From NCBI RefSeq assembly GCF_016805305.1, contig NZ_JAERQN010000011.1:1-64000 (forward strand): a DNA stretch of 64,000 nt, given 5' to 3'. Source of the DNA: Falsiroseomonas ponticola (lineage in GTDB: Bacteria; Pseudomonadota; Alphaproteobacteria; Acetobacterales; Acetobacteraceae). Positions 17,559 to 26,305 of the stretch are shown in pieces (position 1 is the stretch's first letter; the number at the start of each line of letters is the position of its first letter). Below the pieces are notes generated by a model. That model was not told the DNA's origin. It made no database searches and saw nothing but the letters and a program-made list of their open reading frames with translations. The position numbers and the translations under genes are program-made.

Positions 17559-20500
17559 ATGGCTGCTGTCGTATCGCCCACCATCGGCGGGATCGGCATC
17601 GTGACGACCACCGCGACGGGCGCGCGGCTCAACATCAACTACACCAGCGGCATCTATACCTTCACGCCGGATGGAACGCAGGTGGCGCTTGCGGCGCCGA
17701 ACCGGATCATCGCGCCGAACGATGCCGATCCGCTGCCCGCCGGGGCGAGCCTGTGGCTGAAGGACCTCTACACCGGCGCGGTGAAACCCGCCTTCCTCAC
17801 CTCCACCGGCACGCTGCCGAACGAGCCCCTGTTCGCGGTCGCCTTCTCCCCGGATGGCACGACGATGGCGGGTTTCACGCGGTCGTCGAATCTCTTCGCG
17901 GGCTATGACGCGACGGAGAAGCTTCTCGTCGTGGACCTGCGGACCGGATCCTACGTCCGGGCGGAGGACGCGGCCGATGGCACGCGGCCGGACCGCGAGA
18001 TCACGGAATTCGCCCTCTCCGCCAATGGCCAGCGCATCGTGGTCTCGACCTCGGCCCAGAACATCGCGACGGGCCTGCCCTGGGATACGCAGCAGGTCTT
18101 CGTGAAGGATGTGTCGGGCGGCACCTATCAACTGGTGTCGTCCAACGCGGCCGGCGAGGGCGGCAATGCGCCATCCGATGACGGCGTCTTCTCCCGCGAT
18201 GGCCAGTTCGTGGCCTTCTCCAGCACGGCGACGAACCTGGTGGCCGGCGACACGAATGCCGCGACCTATGCCGCTACCCCCACCATCACCTACGCTTTCG
18301 GCCGGGACGTCTTCCTCAAGAATCTCGCCACGGGTGAGGTGACGCGGATCAGTACGGCCAGCGATGGCACCCAGCTGCAGCTGGCGAATGCCGAGCATCC
18401 CATCTTCTCCGCGGATGGCACGAGGGTGCTGTTCGAAATGCGGCAGCACAGCAGCCTGAGCGACCGCCTGGGCACCTATCACCTCATGGAGAAGAACCTC
18501 GTCACCGGTGAGTTGATCGATGTCTTCGCGGCGGCGGGCGCCGTGATTCCCAATGGCTACTACGACTTCCTCGAACGGCAGGGCGTTTCCGACGACTTCT
18601 CCAAGATCCTGTTCTGGACCTTTGGCAGCACCAACCTGCCGAACTACGAGCCGCTCGTGCCTCAGGCCTATGTCCTGGACCGCGCCACGGGGACGATCAG
18701 CCACGTCATCACCGACCTGCAGGGCGCGGTGCTGTCCGGCGACGGGACCACGGTCGTCGCGATGTCGGACAAGAGCCAGGGCTTCGCCGAGGATCCCGAC
18801 TTCGCGAATTACGACCTTTTCGCCATCACCGTGGCCCCGGCCACCGTCGCCGTGGATGATACGGCGACCGCGGTGGAGGACGGCGCCGCCGTCACCATCG
18901 ATGTGCTGGCGAACGACCTGACGGCGACGGCCGGCTCCGCCAAGACGCTGATCGGCCTCGATGTCAGCAGGCTCACCGGCACGGCCAGCATGGTCGATGG
19001 CAAGGTGGTCTATGACCCCGGCGTCAACTTCCAGTCCCTCAAGGCCGGGCAGACCACCACCACCGCCTTCGACTACACGATGCGCGATGCCGAAGGCGCG
19101 ATCCGCACGGGCACGGTGACGCTCACCATCCAGGGCACGAACGACATCCCGGCGCTGACGGTGCGCGTGAGCGTGCCGGAGAATACCGAGACGCCGGTCT
19201 ATGGCGTCGATGCGGTGGACCCGGATGGCGATCCGCTGACCCTGCGGCTCAGCGGGCCGGATGCCAGCCTCTTCACCCTAGACACGACCACGGGCGACCT
19301 GAGCTTCAACCTGCCCCCGGATTTCGAGGCACCGGCCGATGCCGGGGCCGACAATACCTACAACGTCACCATCACCGTCAGCGACGGCATCCAGCCCATC
19401 AGCCAGAACCTGGTCATCCGGGTGACCAACCTGATCTATGAGAATGCGCCGCCGGTCTTCACCTCCGGCACCACGGGCACCATCGCGGAGAATGCGACCG
19501 GCATCGTCTATACCGCCACCGCGATCGATGATGGCGATGCGGCGGGCCTGCGGCCGGTGACGCTGGTCTATGGCATCACCGGCCACGACGCGCCCCGCTT
19601 CACCATCGACAGCGCGACGGGCGCGCTGTCCTTCACCGGACCCAAGGATTTCGAGGCACCGGATTCCGCCGGCGGCACCAATGTCTATGAGGTGACGGTC
19701 ACCGCCTCCGACGGGTCGCGCACGGCGCGGCAGGTGGTCTCCATCACCGTCACCGATGTCTATGAGAATACCGCGCCCGCCTTCACCTCCGGTGACGGGG
19801 CGAGCTTCGCGGAGAACGGCACGGGCACCGTCTATACCGCGGTCGCCACCGACAACGGCGATGCCGCCGGCCCCGTCACGGGCAGCCTCGCCTACCTCAC
19901 GCTGTCCCTCGCCACGGGCGGCACCAACGACAACGCCTTCTTCACGCTCGATCCCGCGACGGGGGCGCTGACCTTCGTCACGCCGCCGGATTTCGAGAAT
20001 CCGGCCGATGGCAATGGCGACAACGTCTATCACGTCGTCCTGCAGGTCACGGACGGGCCGGACTTCACGGTGACCAAGGACGTCTTCGTCACCGTCACCG
20101 ATGTGTATGAGAATACGGCGCCCGTGGTCACCGACCTCAGCCCCGCGACCTTCGAGGAGAATGGCACGGGCGCCGCCTTCGCGATCTCCGCCACCGACAA
20201 TGGCGGGCCCTCCTCGGCCGGTGCGGTGACGATCACCTATTCCATCGGCGGCGCGGATGCCGCGCTGTTCAGCATGAACGCGGCAACCGGCGTCGCCACC
20301 TTCATCACCGCCCCGGATTTCGAGAATCCGCTCGATGCCGATGGCGACAATGTCTATGAGGTCACGCTCACCGCCTCCGATGGCGAGCTGAGCACCAGCA
20401 TCAACCGCTCCCTCGCCGTGACCGACGTCAATGTCGCGCCGGTCGTCTCCTCCCCGGCCTCGGCCAGCTTCGCGGAGAACGGCACCGGCGTCGCCTACAC

Positions 20501-22622
20501 CATCACCTACACGGATGGTGACGACCTGGCCGGCGGGCGGCATGCCTTCAGCCTGTCGGGCGATGACGCCGCGCTCTTCACGCTGGATTCCGCCACCGGC
20601 GAGATCCGCTTCATCGACTCGCCGAATTTCGAGGCGCCGCGCAGCAACGCCTACCGGATCACGGTCTCGGTCGCCGACATCATCGATGTGGCGGGCGTGC
20701 CTGAACTGATCGATTCCGCCCAGGACCTCGACGTCGTCATCACGGTCACGAACGTGAATGAGGGGCTGAGCATCACCTCGGGCGGCACCGTCGCCTTCAC
20801 GGAGAACCTGAACACCCCCGCCTATGTCGTCACCGCCCTCGACATCGATGCGAACCCGTCGCTGGCCTACGGGCTGTCCGGCATCGATGCGGCGCGCTTC
20901 ACCATCAACGCCAGCACGGGCGTCGTCTCCTTCGTCGCGGCGCCGGATTTCGAGACGCCGCTCGATGCCGGCGCGAACAACGTCTATGACATCGTCGTCT
21001 CCGCCACCGATGGCGAGTTCACGGCAAGCCGCGCCGTCGCCATCACCATCGGCAACGTCATCGAGGGCACGGGCGCGGGCGATACGGTCAACGGCACGGG
21101 CTCCGCGGATACGATGGATGGCGGCCTCGGCAATGATTCGCTCAATGGCAGCGGCGGCGACGATACGATGATCGGCGGCGCCGGCACCTTCAACGACAGC
21201 CTGAATGGCGGCGCCGGTGCCGACAGCATGGTGGGCGGCGGCGGCAACGACCAGCTGACGGGCGGCCTGGGCAACGACACGCTGCAGGGCGATGAGGGCA
21301 ATGATCGCCTCGATGGCGGCGGCGGCGCCGACAGCCTGGTCGGCGGCACCGGCAACGACTCCTACTTCGCCGACAACGCGCTGGACGAGGTGCTGGAACG
21401 CGCCGGCGAGGGGACGGACATCGTCTATGCCAGCGCGAGCTACACGCTGAGCGCCTTCGTCGAATCGCTCACCCTGATGGGCACCACCAGCATCGACGGC
21501 ACGGGGAATGCCGAGAACAACACCCTCACCGGCAATGCGGGCAACAACCGCCTGGAAGGGGCGGAGGGCCATGACAGCCTGGATGGCGGCGCGGGGGCGG
21601 ATGTCCTGGTCGGCGGCCAGGGCAACGACGTCTTCACCATCGACCATGCCGGCGATTCCGTGATCGAGGAGGAGGGCGAGGGCGTGGACTTGGTGCGCTC
21701 CACCGTCACCGTCACGCTCAGCGACTTCGTGGAGAACCTGCTGCTGACCGGCACCGCGGCCGTGGACGGCACGGGCAACGATCTGGACAACACCCTGACC
21801 GGCAATGCGGGCAACAACGTCCTGGCGGGCGCGCAGGGGCACGACACCATCAACGGGGCGGCGGGCATCGACACCATCGATGGCGGCGACGGCAATGATT
21901 CGCTGGTCGGCGGCGCCGATGGCGATTTGCTGGCCGGCGGCGCGGGCCATGACCGGCTGGATGGCGGCACGGGCGCCGACAGCATGGCGGGTGGCGCCGG
22001 CAACGACACCTATGTCGTCGATGCCGCGCTCGACCAGGTGACGGAGCTGGCGGGGGAGGGCACGGACCTGGTGCAGGCCGGCGTGTCCTACACGCTCACC
22101 GCCGGGGTGGAGAACCTGACCCTGGCGGGCGGCACCAGCATCAACGGCACCGGCAACGCCCTGGCCAATGCCATCACCGGCAATGGCGGCGACAACGAGC
22201 TGCGCGGCCTGCAGGGCGACGACGTGCTGGTCAGCGCCGGGGGCGCCGACACGCTGAATGGCGGGGAGGGCGCGGATACGCTGAGCGGCGGCTCCGGCAA
22301 CGACATCTTCCAGTTCGGCTCGGCGGCCGAAGGCGGCGATCGCATCACCGATTACCGCGTGGCGGACGATACCATCCGCGTCAGCGCGTCGGGCTTCGGC
22401 GGCGGCTTGTTCGCGGGCATGGATGTCACGGCCAGCGGCTTCTACGCCGCCAACAATGCCGGCGCCGCCACCTCCGCCACCAATGCGCAGTTCGTCTTCG
22501 ACCTCGATGACGGGCTGCTCTACTGGGATGCGAATGGCACGGCGCCGGATGGCCGGGTGCTGATCGCCGCGCTGCCCTCGGTCGCGGGCTTCACGGGGGC
22601 GGAGATCCAGGTGATCGCCTGA
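17559..22622 (+). CDS. Large secreted RTX protein with beta-propeller-like and cadherin-like domains
   Basis: 1687 residues, very acidic, few or no cysteines, no N-terminal signal peptide: a type I secretion substrate by design. Residues 1-420 contain PD40/TolB-propeller-like repeats (FSPDGTTMAGF, FSRDGQFVAFSS, FSADGTRVLFEM). About 430-530 is a VCBS-like unit starting VDDTATAVEDGA. From about 534 to 1165 come six cadherin-like repeats, most with an ENGTG/ENTAP entry and a DFE.P.D..GDN.Y.V...DG core, units starting near 534, 628, 735, 851, 958 and 1067. About 1170-1590 holds RTX nonapeptides of the GGxGxDxLx type in three blocks, separated by VENLTLxGTxxIxGTGN segments, with a typical C-terminal secretion domain. 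It is probably a calcium-stabilised adhesin or matrix protein. No type I exporter is encoded in the window. Confidence 0.92.
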   Translation: MAAVVSPTIGGIGIVTTTATGARLNINYTSGIYTFTPDGTQVALAAPNRIIAPNDADPLPAGASLWLKDLYTGAVKPAFLTSTGTLPNEPLFAVAFSPDGTTMAGFTRSSNLFAGYDATEKLLVVDLRTGSYVRAEDAADGTRPDREITEFALSANGQRIVVSTSAQNIATGLPWDTQQVFVKDVSGGTYQLVSSNAAGEGGNAPSDDGVFSRDGQFVAFSSTATNLVAGDTNAATYAATPTITYAFGRDVFLKNLATGEVTRISTASDGTQLQLANAEHPIFSADGTRVLFEMRQHSSLSDRLGTYHLMEKNLVTGELIDVFAAAGAVIPNGYYDFLERQGVSDDFSKILFWTFGSTNLPNYEPLVPQAYVLDRATGTISHVITDLQGAVLSGDGTTVVAMSDKSQGFAEDPDFANYDLFAITVAPATVAVDDTATAVEDGAAVTIDVLANDLTATAGSAKTLIGLDVSRLTGTASMVDGKVVYDPGVNFQSLKAGQTTTTAFDYTMRDAEGAIRTGTVTLTIQGTNDIPALTVRVSVPENTETPVYGVDAVDPDGDPLTLRLSGPDASLFTLDTTTGDLSFNLPPDFEAPADAGADNTYNVTITVSDGIQPISQNLVIRVTNLIYENAPPVFTSGTTGTIAENATGIVYTATAIDDGDAAGLRPVTLVYGITGHDAPRFTIDSATGALSFTGPKDFEAPDSAGGTNVYEVTVTASDGSRTARQVVSITVTDVYENTAPAFTSGDGASFAENGTGTVYTAVATDNGDAAGPVTGSLAYLTLSLATGGTNDNAFFTLDPATGALTFVTPPDFENPADGNGDNVYHVVLQVTDGPDFTVTKDVFVTVTDVYENTAPVVTDLSPATFEENGTGAAFAISATDNGGPSSAGAVTITYSIGGADAALFSMNAATGVATFITAPDFENPLDADGDNVYEVTLTASDGELSTSINRSLAVTDVNVAPVVSSPASASFAENGTGVAYTITYTDGDDLAGGRHAFSLSGDDAALFTLDSATGEIRFIDSPNFEAPRSNAYRITVSVADIIDVAGVPELIDSAQDLDVVITVTNVNEGLSITSGGTVAFTENLNTPAYVVTALDIDANPSLAYGLSGIDAARFTINASTGVVSFVAAPDFETPLDAGANNVYDIVVSATDGEFTASRAVAITIGNVIEGTGAGDTVNGTGSADTMDGGLGNDSLNGSGGDDTMIGGAGTFNDSLNGGAGADSMVGGGGNDQLTGGLGNDTLQGDEGNDRLDGGGGADSLVGGTGNDSYFADNALDEVLERAGEGTDIVYASASYTLSAFVESLTLMGTTSIDGTGNAENNTLTGNAGNNRLEGAEGHDSLDGGAGADVLVGGQGNDVFTIDHAGDSVIEEEGEGVDLVRSTVTVTLSDFVENLLLTGTAAVDGTGNDLDNTLTGNAGNNVLAGAQGHDTINGAAGIDTIDGGDGNDSLVGGADGDLLAGGAGHDRLDGGTGADSMAGGAGNDTYVVDAALDQVTELAGEGTDLVQAGVSYTLTAGVENLTLAGGTSINGTGNALANAITGNGGDNELRGLQGDDVLVSAGGADTLNGGEGADTLSGGSGNDIFQFGSAAEGGDRITDYRVADDTIRVSASGFGGGLFAGMDVTASGFYAANNAGAATSATNAQFVFDLDDGLLYWDANGTAPDGRVLIAALPSVAGFTGAEIQVIA

Positions 22623-22631
22623 CCGCGGCTC

Positions 22632-23675
22632 CTACCGCCGCAGCGGCAGGTTCGTGAAGCGCGCATGCCCCGGATCGCTGCCGATCCGGAGCACGCCCCA
22701 CCGCGCGATGTCGCGGTGGAACGGCGCTTCCGACAGGCCGTAGGTGACGGCGGCGTTGTGCAGCACGATGTCGGCGGCGCGGTCGGGCAGCAGCGCCTCG
22801 ATCGCCGGGGCGGCGCGGAAGCCGGGCGCCGACCAGTCGCCGGGCAGCGCCTCCGCCCCGGTGCCGAGCGCGCCATCCGCCTCCACCATGGCGGGGATGC
22901 CGATGGCGATGACGGGGGCGATGGACAGGCCGGCCTGCCGGGCCCGCTCCGCCAGGCGGCGCAGCATGGCGCCAAGCCCGAGCAGCGCGCGGGGCCGGTC
23001 CGGCGCCTCCGGCGCATGCACCCAGCGCTCCATCCGCCAGACCGTGGCCGCCGCCAGTTCCGGCGCGACGCCGAGGCGCGGCAGCACCAGCCCCGCGCGG
23101 AAGCTCCGCCGGCCGAGATCGGCGGCCAGCACCGCGTCCGATCCCTCCAGCAGCCGCATCGGCAGCAGCCGCGCGGCGCCGAGCAGCCCGGTCTCCGCCG
23201 GATCATGCCGGATGGCGGCGACGGCGCTGCCCAACTGCTCCGCCCGCAGCAGCACGCCGGCGCGGGCCAAGGCGAGTTCCGCGATGCGGGCCACGCGGAA
23301 GCCGCCGCCGACGATGACGCGCTGCGTCCCCTGCCATTCCGGCCGGACCAGGCAGGCGCGGATGATCTTCACGAGGTTGTGGGCCGCATCCTCGATGGCG
23401 CCCTGCACCAGGCCGCCCGCCACCGGCGTGCCGCCCGCCAGCGCATTCTCCAGCGCCTCCGCCTCCACCGCTTCCGGCACGATGTCGCCGAAGGGGTCGC
23501 GCCCGCCGCCGCGGCGGTGGCGCAGCCGCCAGGCCGCGAGGATCGCGTCGAAATCCCGCTCGGCGCCGGCGGGAAGGCTGGGCAGGGCATGGCCGCAGGC
23601 TTCCACGCGCAGGCCGCGCAGCAGGGCCGCGCCATGGGTGGTGGCGGGGTGGGTGGGGGTCTGTGTGTCGTGCAT
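22632..23675 (-). CDS. ROK-like protein with apparently permuted halves; probably not a standard sugar kinase
   Basis: 347 residues. The first half resembles the C-terminal lobe of ROK kinases: AIEDAAHNLVKIIRACL, then VIVGGGF near residue 122, then PAETGLLGAARLL. The second half resembles the N-terminal lobe: DLGRRSFRAGLV near 183 in place of DIGGTKIRAG, AIGIPAMVEADG in place of GIPGPV, LHNAAVTYGLSE in place of ENDANAALAE, and LRIGSDPGHARF in place of the GTGIG loop. The order is therefore reversed relative to the family and several catalytic residues are replaced, notably the ND aspartate. The ATG at 23675 is followed by a plausible coding N-terminus; the longer open frame upstream overlaps the divergent gene and is spurious. 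Function unknown. Confidence 0.7.
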   Translation of the reverse strand: MHDTQTPTHPATTHGAALLRGLRVEACGHALPSLPAGAERDFDAILAAWRLRHRRGGGRDPFGDIVPEAVEAEALENALAGGTPVAGGLVQGAIEDAAHNLVKIIRACLVRPEWQGTQRVIVGGGFRVARIAELALARAGVLLRAEQLGSAVAAIRHDPAETGLLGAARLLPMRLLEGSDAVLAADLGRRSFRAGLVLPRLGVAPELAAATVWRMERWVHAPEAPDRPRALLGLGAMLRRLAERARQAGLSIAPVIAIGIPAMVEADGALGTGAEALPGDWSAPGFRAAPAIEALLPDRAADIVLHNAAVTYGLSEAPFHRDIARWGVLRIGSDPGHARFTNLPLRR

Positions 23676-23786
23676 CGGTCCGGGGGTGGCGACGCCCGGC
23701 ACGCCCGATGGTTCCCCGCCCGCCATTGACAGGCCCGCCCCGCCGCGCCGAGCCTTCCCGTCCCACGATGTGACAAGGTTTGCGCC

Positions 23787-25499
23787 ATGACCGCCACGGC
23801 CACCCCTGGGCGCCCGACCATCAGCGGCACGCGCCACGCCATCAGCGCGGGGCATTACCTCGCCGCCGCGGCGGGCTTCGCCATCCTGGAAGCGGGCGGC
23901 AACGCCGTGGATGCGGGCTGCGCGGCGGGCCTCGCGCTCGGCGTGCTGCAGCCCGATCTCGTCAGCGTCGCCGGCGTGGCGCCCATCCTGATCCGCCGCG
24001 CGGATGGCACGGTGGAGAGCATCGCGGGCCTCGGCCATTGGCCCGCCGCGACGCCGCCCGATGTCTTCATGCGCGAACATGGCGGCACCATGCCGGTCGG
24101 CGTGCGGCGGATGGTGGTGCCGGCGGCGCCGGACGCCTGGATCACCGCGCTGCGCCGGCACGGGACGATGAGCTTCGGCGACATCGCCGCCGGCGCCATC
24201 CGCTATGCCCGCGACGGCTACGCCACCTACGCGCTGCTGGCGGAGAGCATCGGCAAGAACCTGGCGGGCTACCAGCGCTGGCCGCAGAACGCCGCCATCT
24301 TCCTGCCGAATGGCCGAGCCCCGCGTGTGGGCGAGCTGTTCCGCCAGACCGACCTGGCGCGGAGCCTGACCTACATGGTGGACCAGGAACGCGCCGCTTC
24401 GGGGCGCGGGCGGGACGCCGGGCTGCAGGCCGCGCATGACGCCTTCTACAAGGGCGACCTGGCGCGGGAGGTGGTGCGCTTCATCCAGTCCGAGGGCGGC
24501 TTCCTCAGCGCCGAGGACATGGCGACCTTCGCCTCGAGGATCGAACCCGTGGTCCGCCGCCCCTGGCGGGGGCATGAGGTGCTGACCTGCGGCCCCTGGT
24601 GCCAGGGCCCGGCGCTGCTGGAGGCGCTGCTGATCGCGGAGAAGCTCGGCCTCGATGGCCTGGCGCATAACTCGGCGCCCTATCTCCACATCCTGACGGA
24701 GGCGCTGAAGGGCGCGCTGGCGGACCGCGAATACCATTTCGGCGACCCCGCCTTCACCGACGTGCCGATCGATACGCTGCTCTCGCCTTCCCACATCGCC
24801 AGGCGCGCCGCGGCCATCGACCTCACCCGCGCCCATCCGGGCATGCCGGAGCCGATCCTCGGCAATGGCACGGAACTGCCGCCCGCGACGGAGGAGGCGC
24901 TGCCCAAGGTCGAGGCCGATACCTCCTACGTCGCGGTGGTGGACCGCTGGGGCAATGCCTTCAGCGCCACGCCCAGCGACGGGTCCTGGAACGTGCCGGT
25001 GGTGCCGGGGACGGGGCTCGTCATCTCCGGCCGCGGGTCGCAGAACCGGCCCGATCCGCGCCACCCCGCGGGCGTCGCGCCCGGCAAGCGGCCGCGCCTC
25101 ACGCCCAACCCCGCCATGGTGCTGACGAAGGAAGGCGGCGTGATGCCCTTCGGCACGCCGGGCGGCGATGTGCAGATCCAGGCCATGCTGCAGGTGATGC
25201 TCAACATCCTGCATTTCGGCATGCCGGTGCAGGACGCGATCGAGGCGCCGCGAATCGCCACCTATTCCTTCCCTTCCTCCTTCGCGCCGTACGAGTATTT
25301 CCCCGGCCGCCTGGCGGTGGAGACGCGCATCCCGGCGGAGACGCGCGCGGCGCTGTCTGAACTCGGCCATGAGGTGAAGGACTGGCCGGCCACGACCTGG
25401 CTGGCCGGCAGCGTGGAGGTGGTGATGAGCGAGCCCTCGACAGGCCTGATCCATGCCGGCGCGGATCCCCGCCGCCCGGCCTATGCCATCGCGAACTGA
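23787..25499 (+). CDS. Gamma-glutamyltransferase-family protein (Ntn hydrolase)
   Basis: 570 residues. SAGHYLAAAAGFAILEAGGNAVDAGCAAGLALGVLQPDLVSVAG is the family N-terminus, and the small-subunit start is recognisable at EADTSYVAVVDRWGNAFSATPSDG, where the threonine after Asp is the expected autocatalytic nucleophile (usual motif TTH). C-terminal GTPGGDVQIQAMLQVMLNILHFGMPVQDAIEAPR is also conserved. No signal peptide is visible, unlike secreted GGTs, so it may be a cytoplasmic acylase or peptidase-like member. It is followed after 5 bp by the DUF1194 gene. A TTGACA lies at 23726-23731 in the divergent promoter region. Confidence 0.92.
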   Translation: MTATATPGRPTISGTRHAISAGHYLAAAAGFAILEAGGNAVDAGCAAGLALGVLQPDLVSVAGVAPILIRRADGTVESIAGLGHWPAATPPDVFMREHGGTMPVGVRRMVVPAAPDAWITALRRHGTMSFGDIAAGAIRYARDGYATYALLAESIGKNLAGYQRWPQNAAIFLPNGRAPRVGELFRQTDLARSLTYMVDQERAASGRGRDAGLQAAHDAFYKGDLAREVVRFIQSEGGFLSAEDMATFASRIEPVVRRPWRGHEVLTCGPWCQGPALLEALLIAEKLGLDGLAHNSAPYLHILTEALKGALADREYHFGDPAFTDVPIDTLLSPSHIARRAAAIDLTRAHPGMPEPILGNGTELPPATEEALPKVEADTSYVAVVDRWGNAFSATPSDGSWNVPVVPGTGLVISGRGSQNRPDPRHPAGVAPGKRPRLTPNPAMVLTKEGGVMPFGTPGGDVQIQAMLQVMLNILHFGMPVQDAIEAPRIATYSFPSSFAPYEYFPGRLAVETRIPAETRAALSELGHEVKDWPATTWLAGSVEVVMSEPSTGLIHAGADPRRPAYAIAN

Positions 25500-25504
25500 G
25501 CGCG

Positions 25505-26206
25505 ATGCGCCGCCGCGCCCTGCTTGCCGCCCCCGCCCTGGCGGCGCTGCCGGCGGCGGCCCAGGGCAGCCCGGTCGATTCGCTGCTGGTGCTGGCGGTC
25601 GATGCCTCCGGCTCCATCGATGCCGATGAATTCGCCCTGCAGCGGGAAGGCATCGCGGAGGCCATCGCCCATCCCGCCGTGCTGGCCGCCATCCGGTCCC
25701 AGCCGCGCGGCGCGATCGGCATCGCCATGGTGGAATGGGGATCGCCGGGCGGGGCGGCGACGGTGGTGGACTGGCACCGCGTCTCCGACGCCGCCAGCGC
25801 GGCCATGGCGGCGACCGCGATGCGGGATGCGCCGCGGTCCCGCCAATCCTACAACGCCATCGGCGATGCCATCCTGCACAGCGCCGCGCTGATCGCGGCC
25901 GCGCCCTGGGCGGCGACGGAACGCACCATCGACGTCTCCGGCGACGGGCCCGACATGCGGTCCCGCGTGCCGGCGCCGGTGGCGCGGGACCGGGTGGTGG
26001 CGCAGGGCATCACGGTGAACGCGCTGGCCATCGAGGTGGCGTCGAGCTGGTCCGGCGGCGTGCTGGCGGCGGCCTATGAGCGGGACGTGATCGGCGGCAC
26101 GGGCGCCTTCGTGATGCGGGCGGAGGACCGGCGCGACTTCGCCCGCGCGCTGCGCGCCAAGCTGATCCGGGAGGTCGCGCTGGCCCCCGGGCCGCTTCCC
26201 GCCTGA
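25505..26206 (+). CDS. Exported DUF1194 (VWA-like) protein
   Basis: 233 residues with a short signal peptide (MRRRALLAAPALAALPAAAQG). VLAVDASGSIDADEF near residue 30 is a MIDAS-type DxSxS motif, and TIDVSGDGPDM plus ITVNALAIE are the later strands of a von Willebrand A fold, the layout of DUF1194. These proteins are thought to bind divalent metal and partner proteins in the periplasm. It follows the GGT-family gene by 5 bp and precedes the ATP-grasp gene by 99 bp in the same direction. Confidence 0.85.
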   Translation: MRRRALLAAPALAALPAAAQGSPVDSLLVLAVDASGSIDADEFALQREGIAEAIAHPAVLAAIRSQPRGAIGIAMVEWGSPGGAATVVDWHRVSDAASAAMAATAMRDAPRSRQSYNAIGDAILHSAALIAAAPWAATERTIDVSGDGPDMRSRVPAPVARDRVVAQGITVNALAIEVASSWSGGVLAAAYERDVIGGTGAFVMRAEDRRDFARALRAKLIREVALAPGPLPA

Positions 26207-26305
26207 CCGCGCCGGCGGCAGCCTTGCCCAACAGGCGGGCAGGCCGGGTTTGCGCGGGCCGGTCCGCGTGATGCGCGCCCCTTCCCAGCGCGATCGTATT
26301 CCGCG

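Noticed and set aside
19278-21950. An 890-codon open frame antisense to the RTX gene
   Set aside because: Its residue pattern (repeats of RRRD..GDGD) is the complement of the repeated Asp/Gly-rich codons; high GC content removes stop codons. The plus-strand product has clear domains.
21060-22330. Regular short repeats that might look like a CRISPR array
   Set aside because: The 27-bp periodicity encodes GGxGxDxLx calcium-binding nonapeptides in frame; no spacers, no cas genes.
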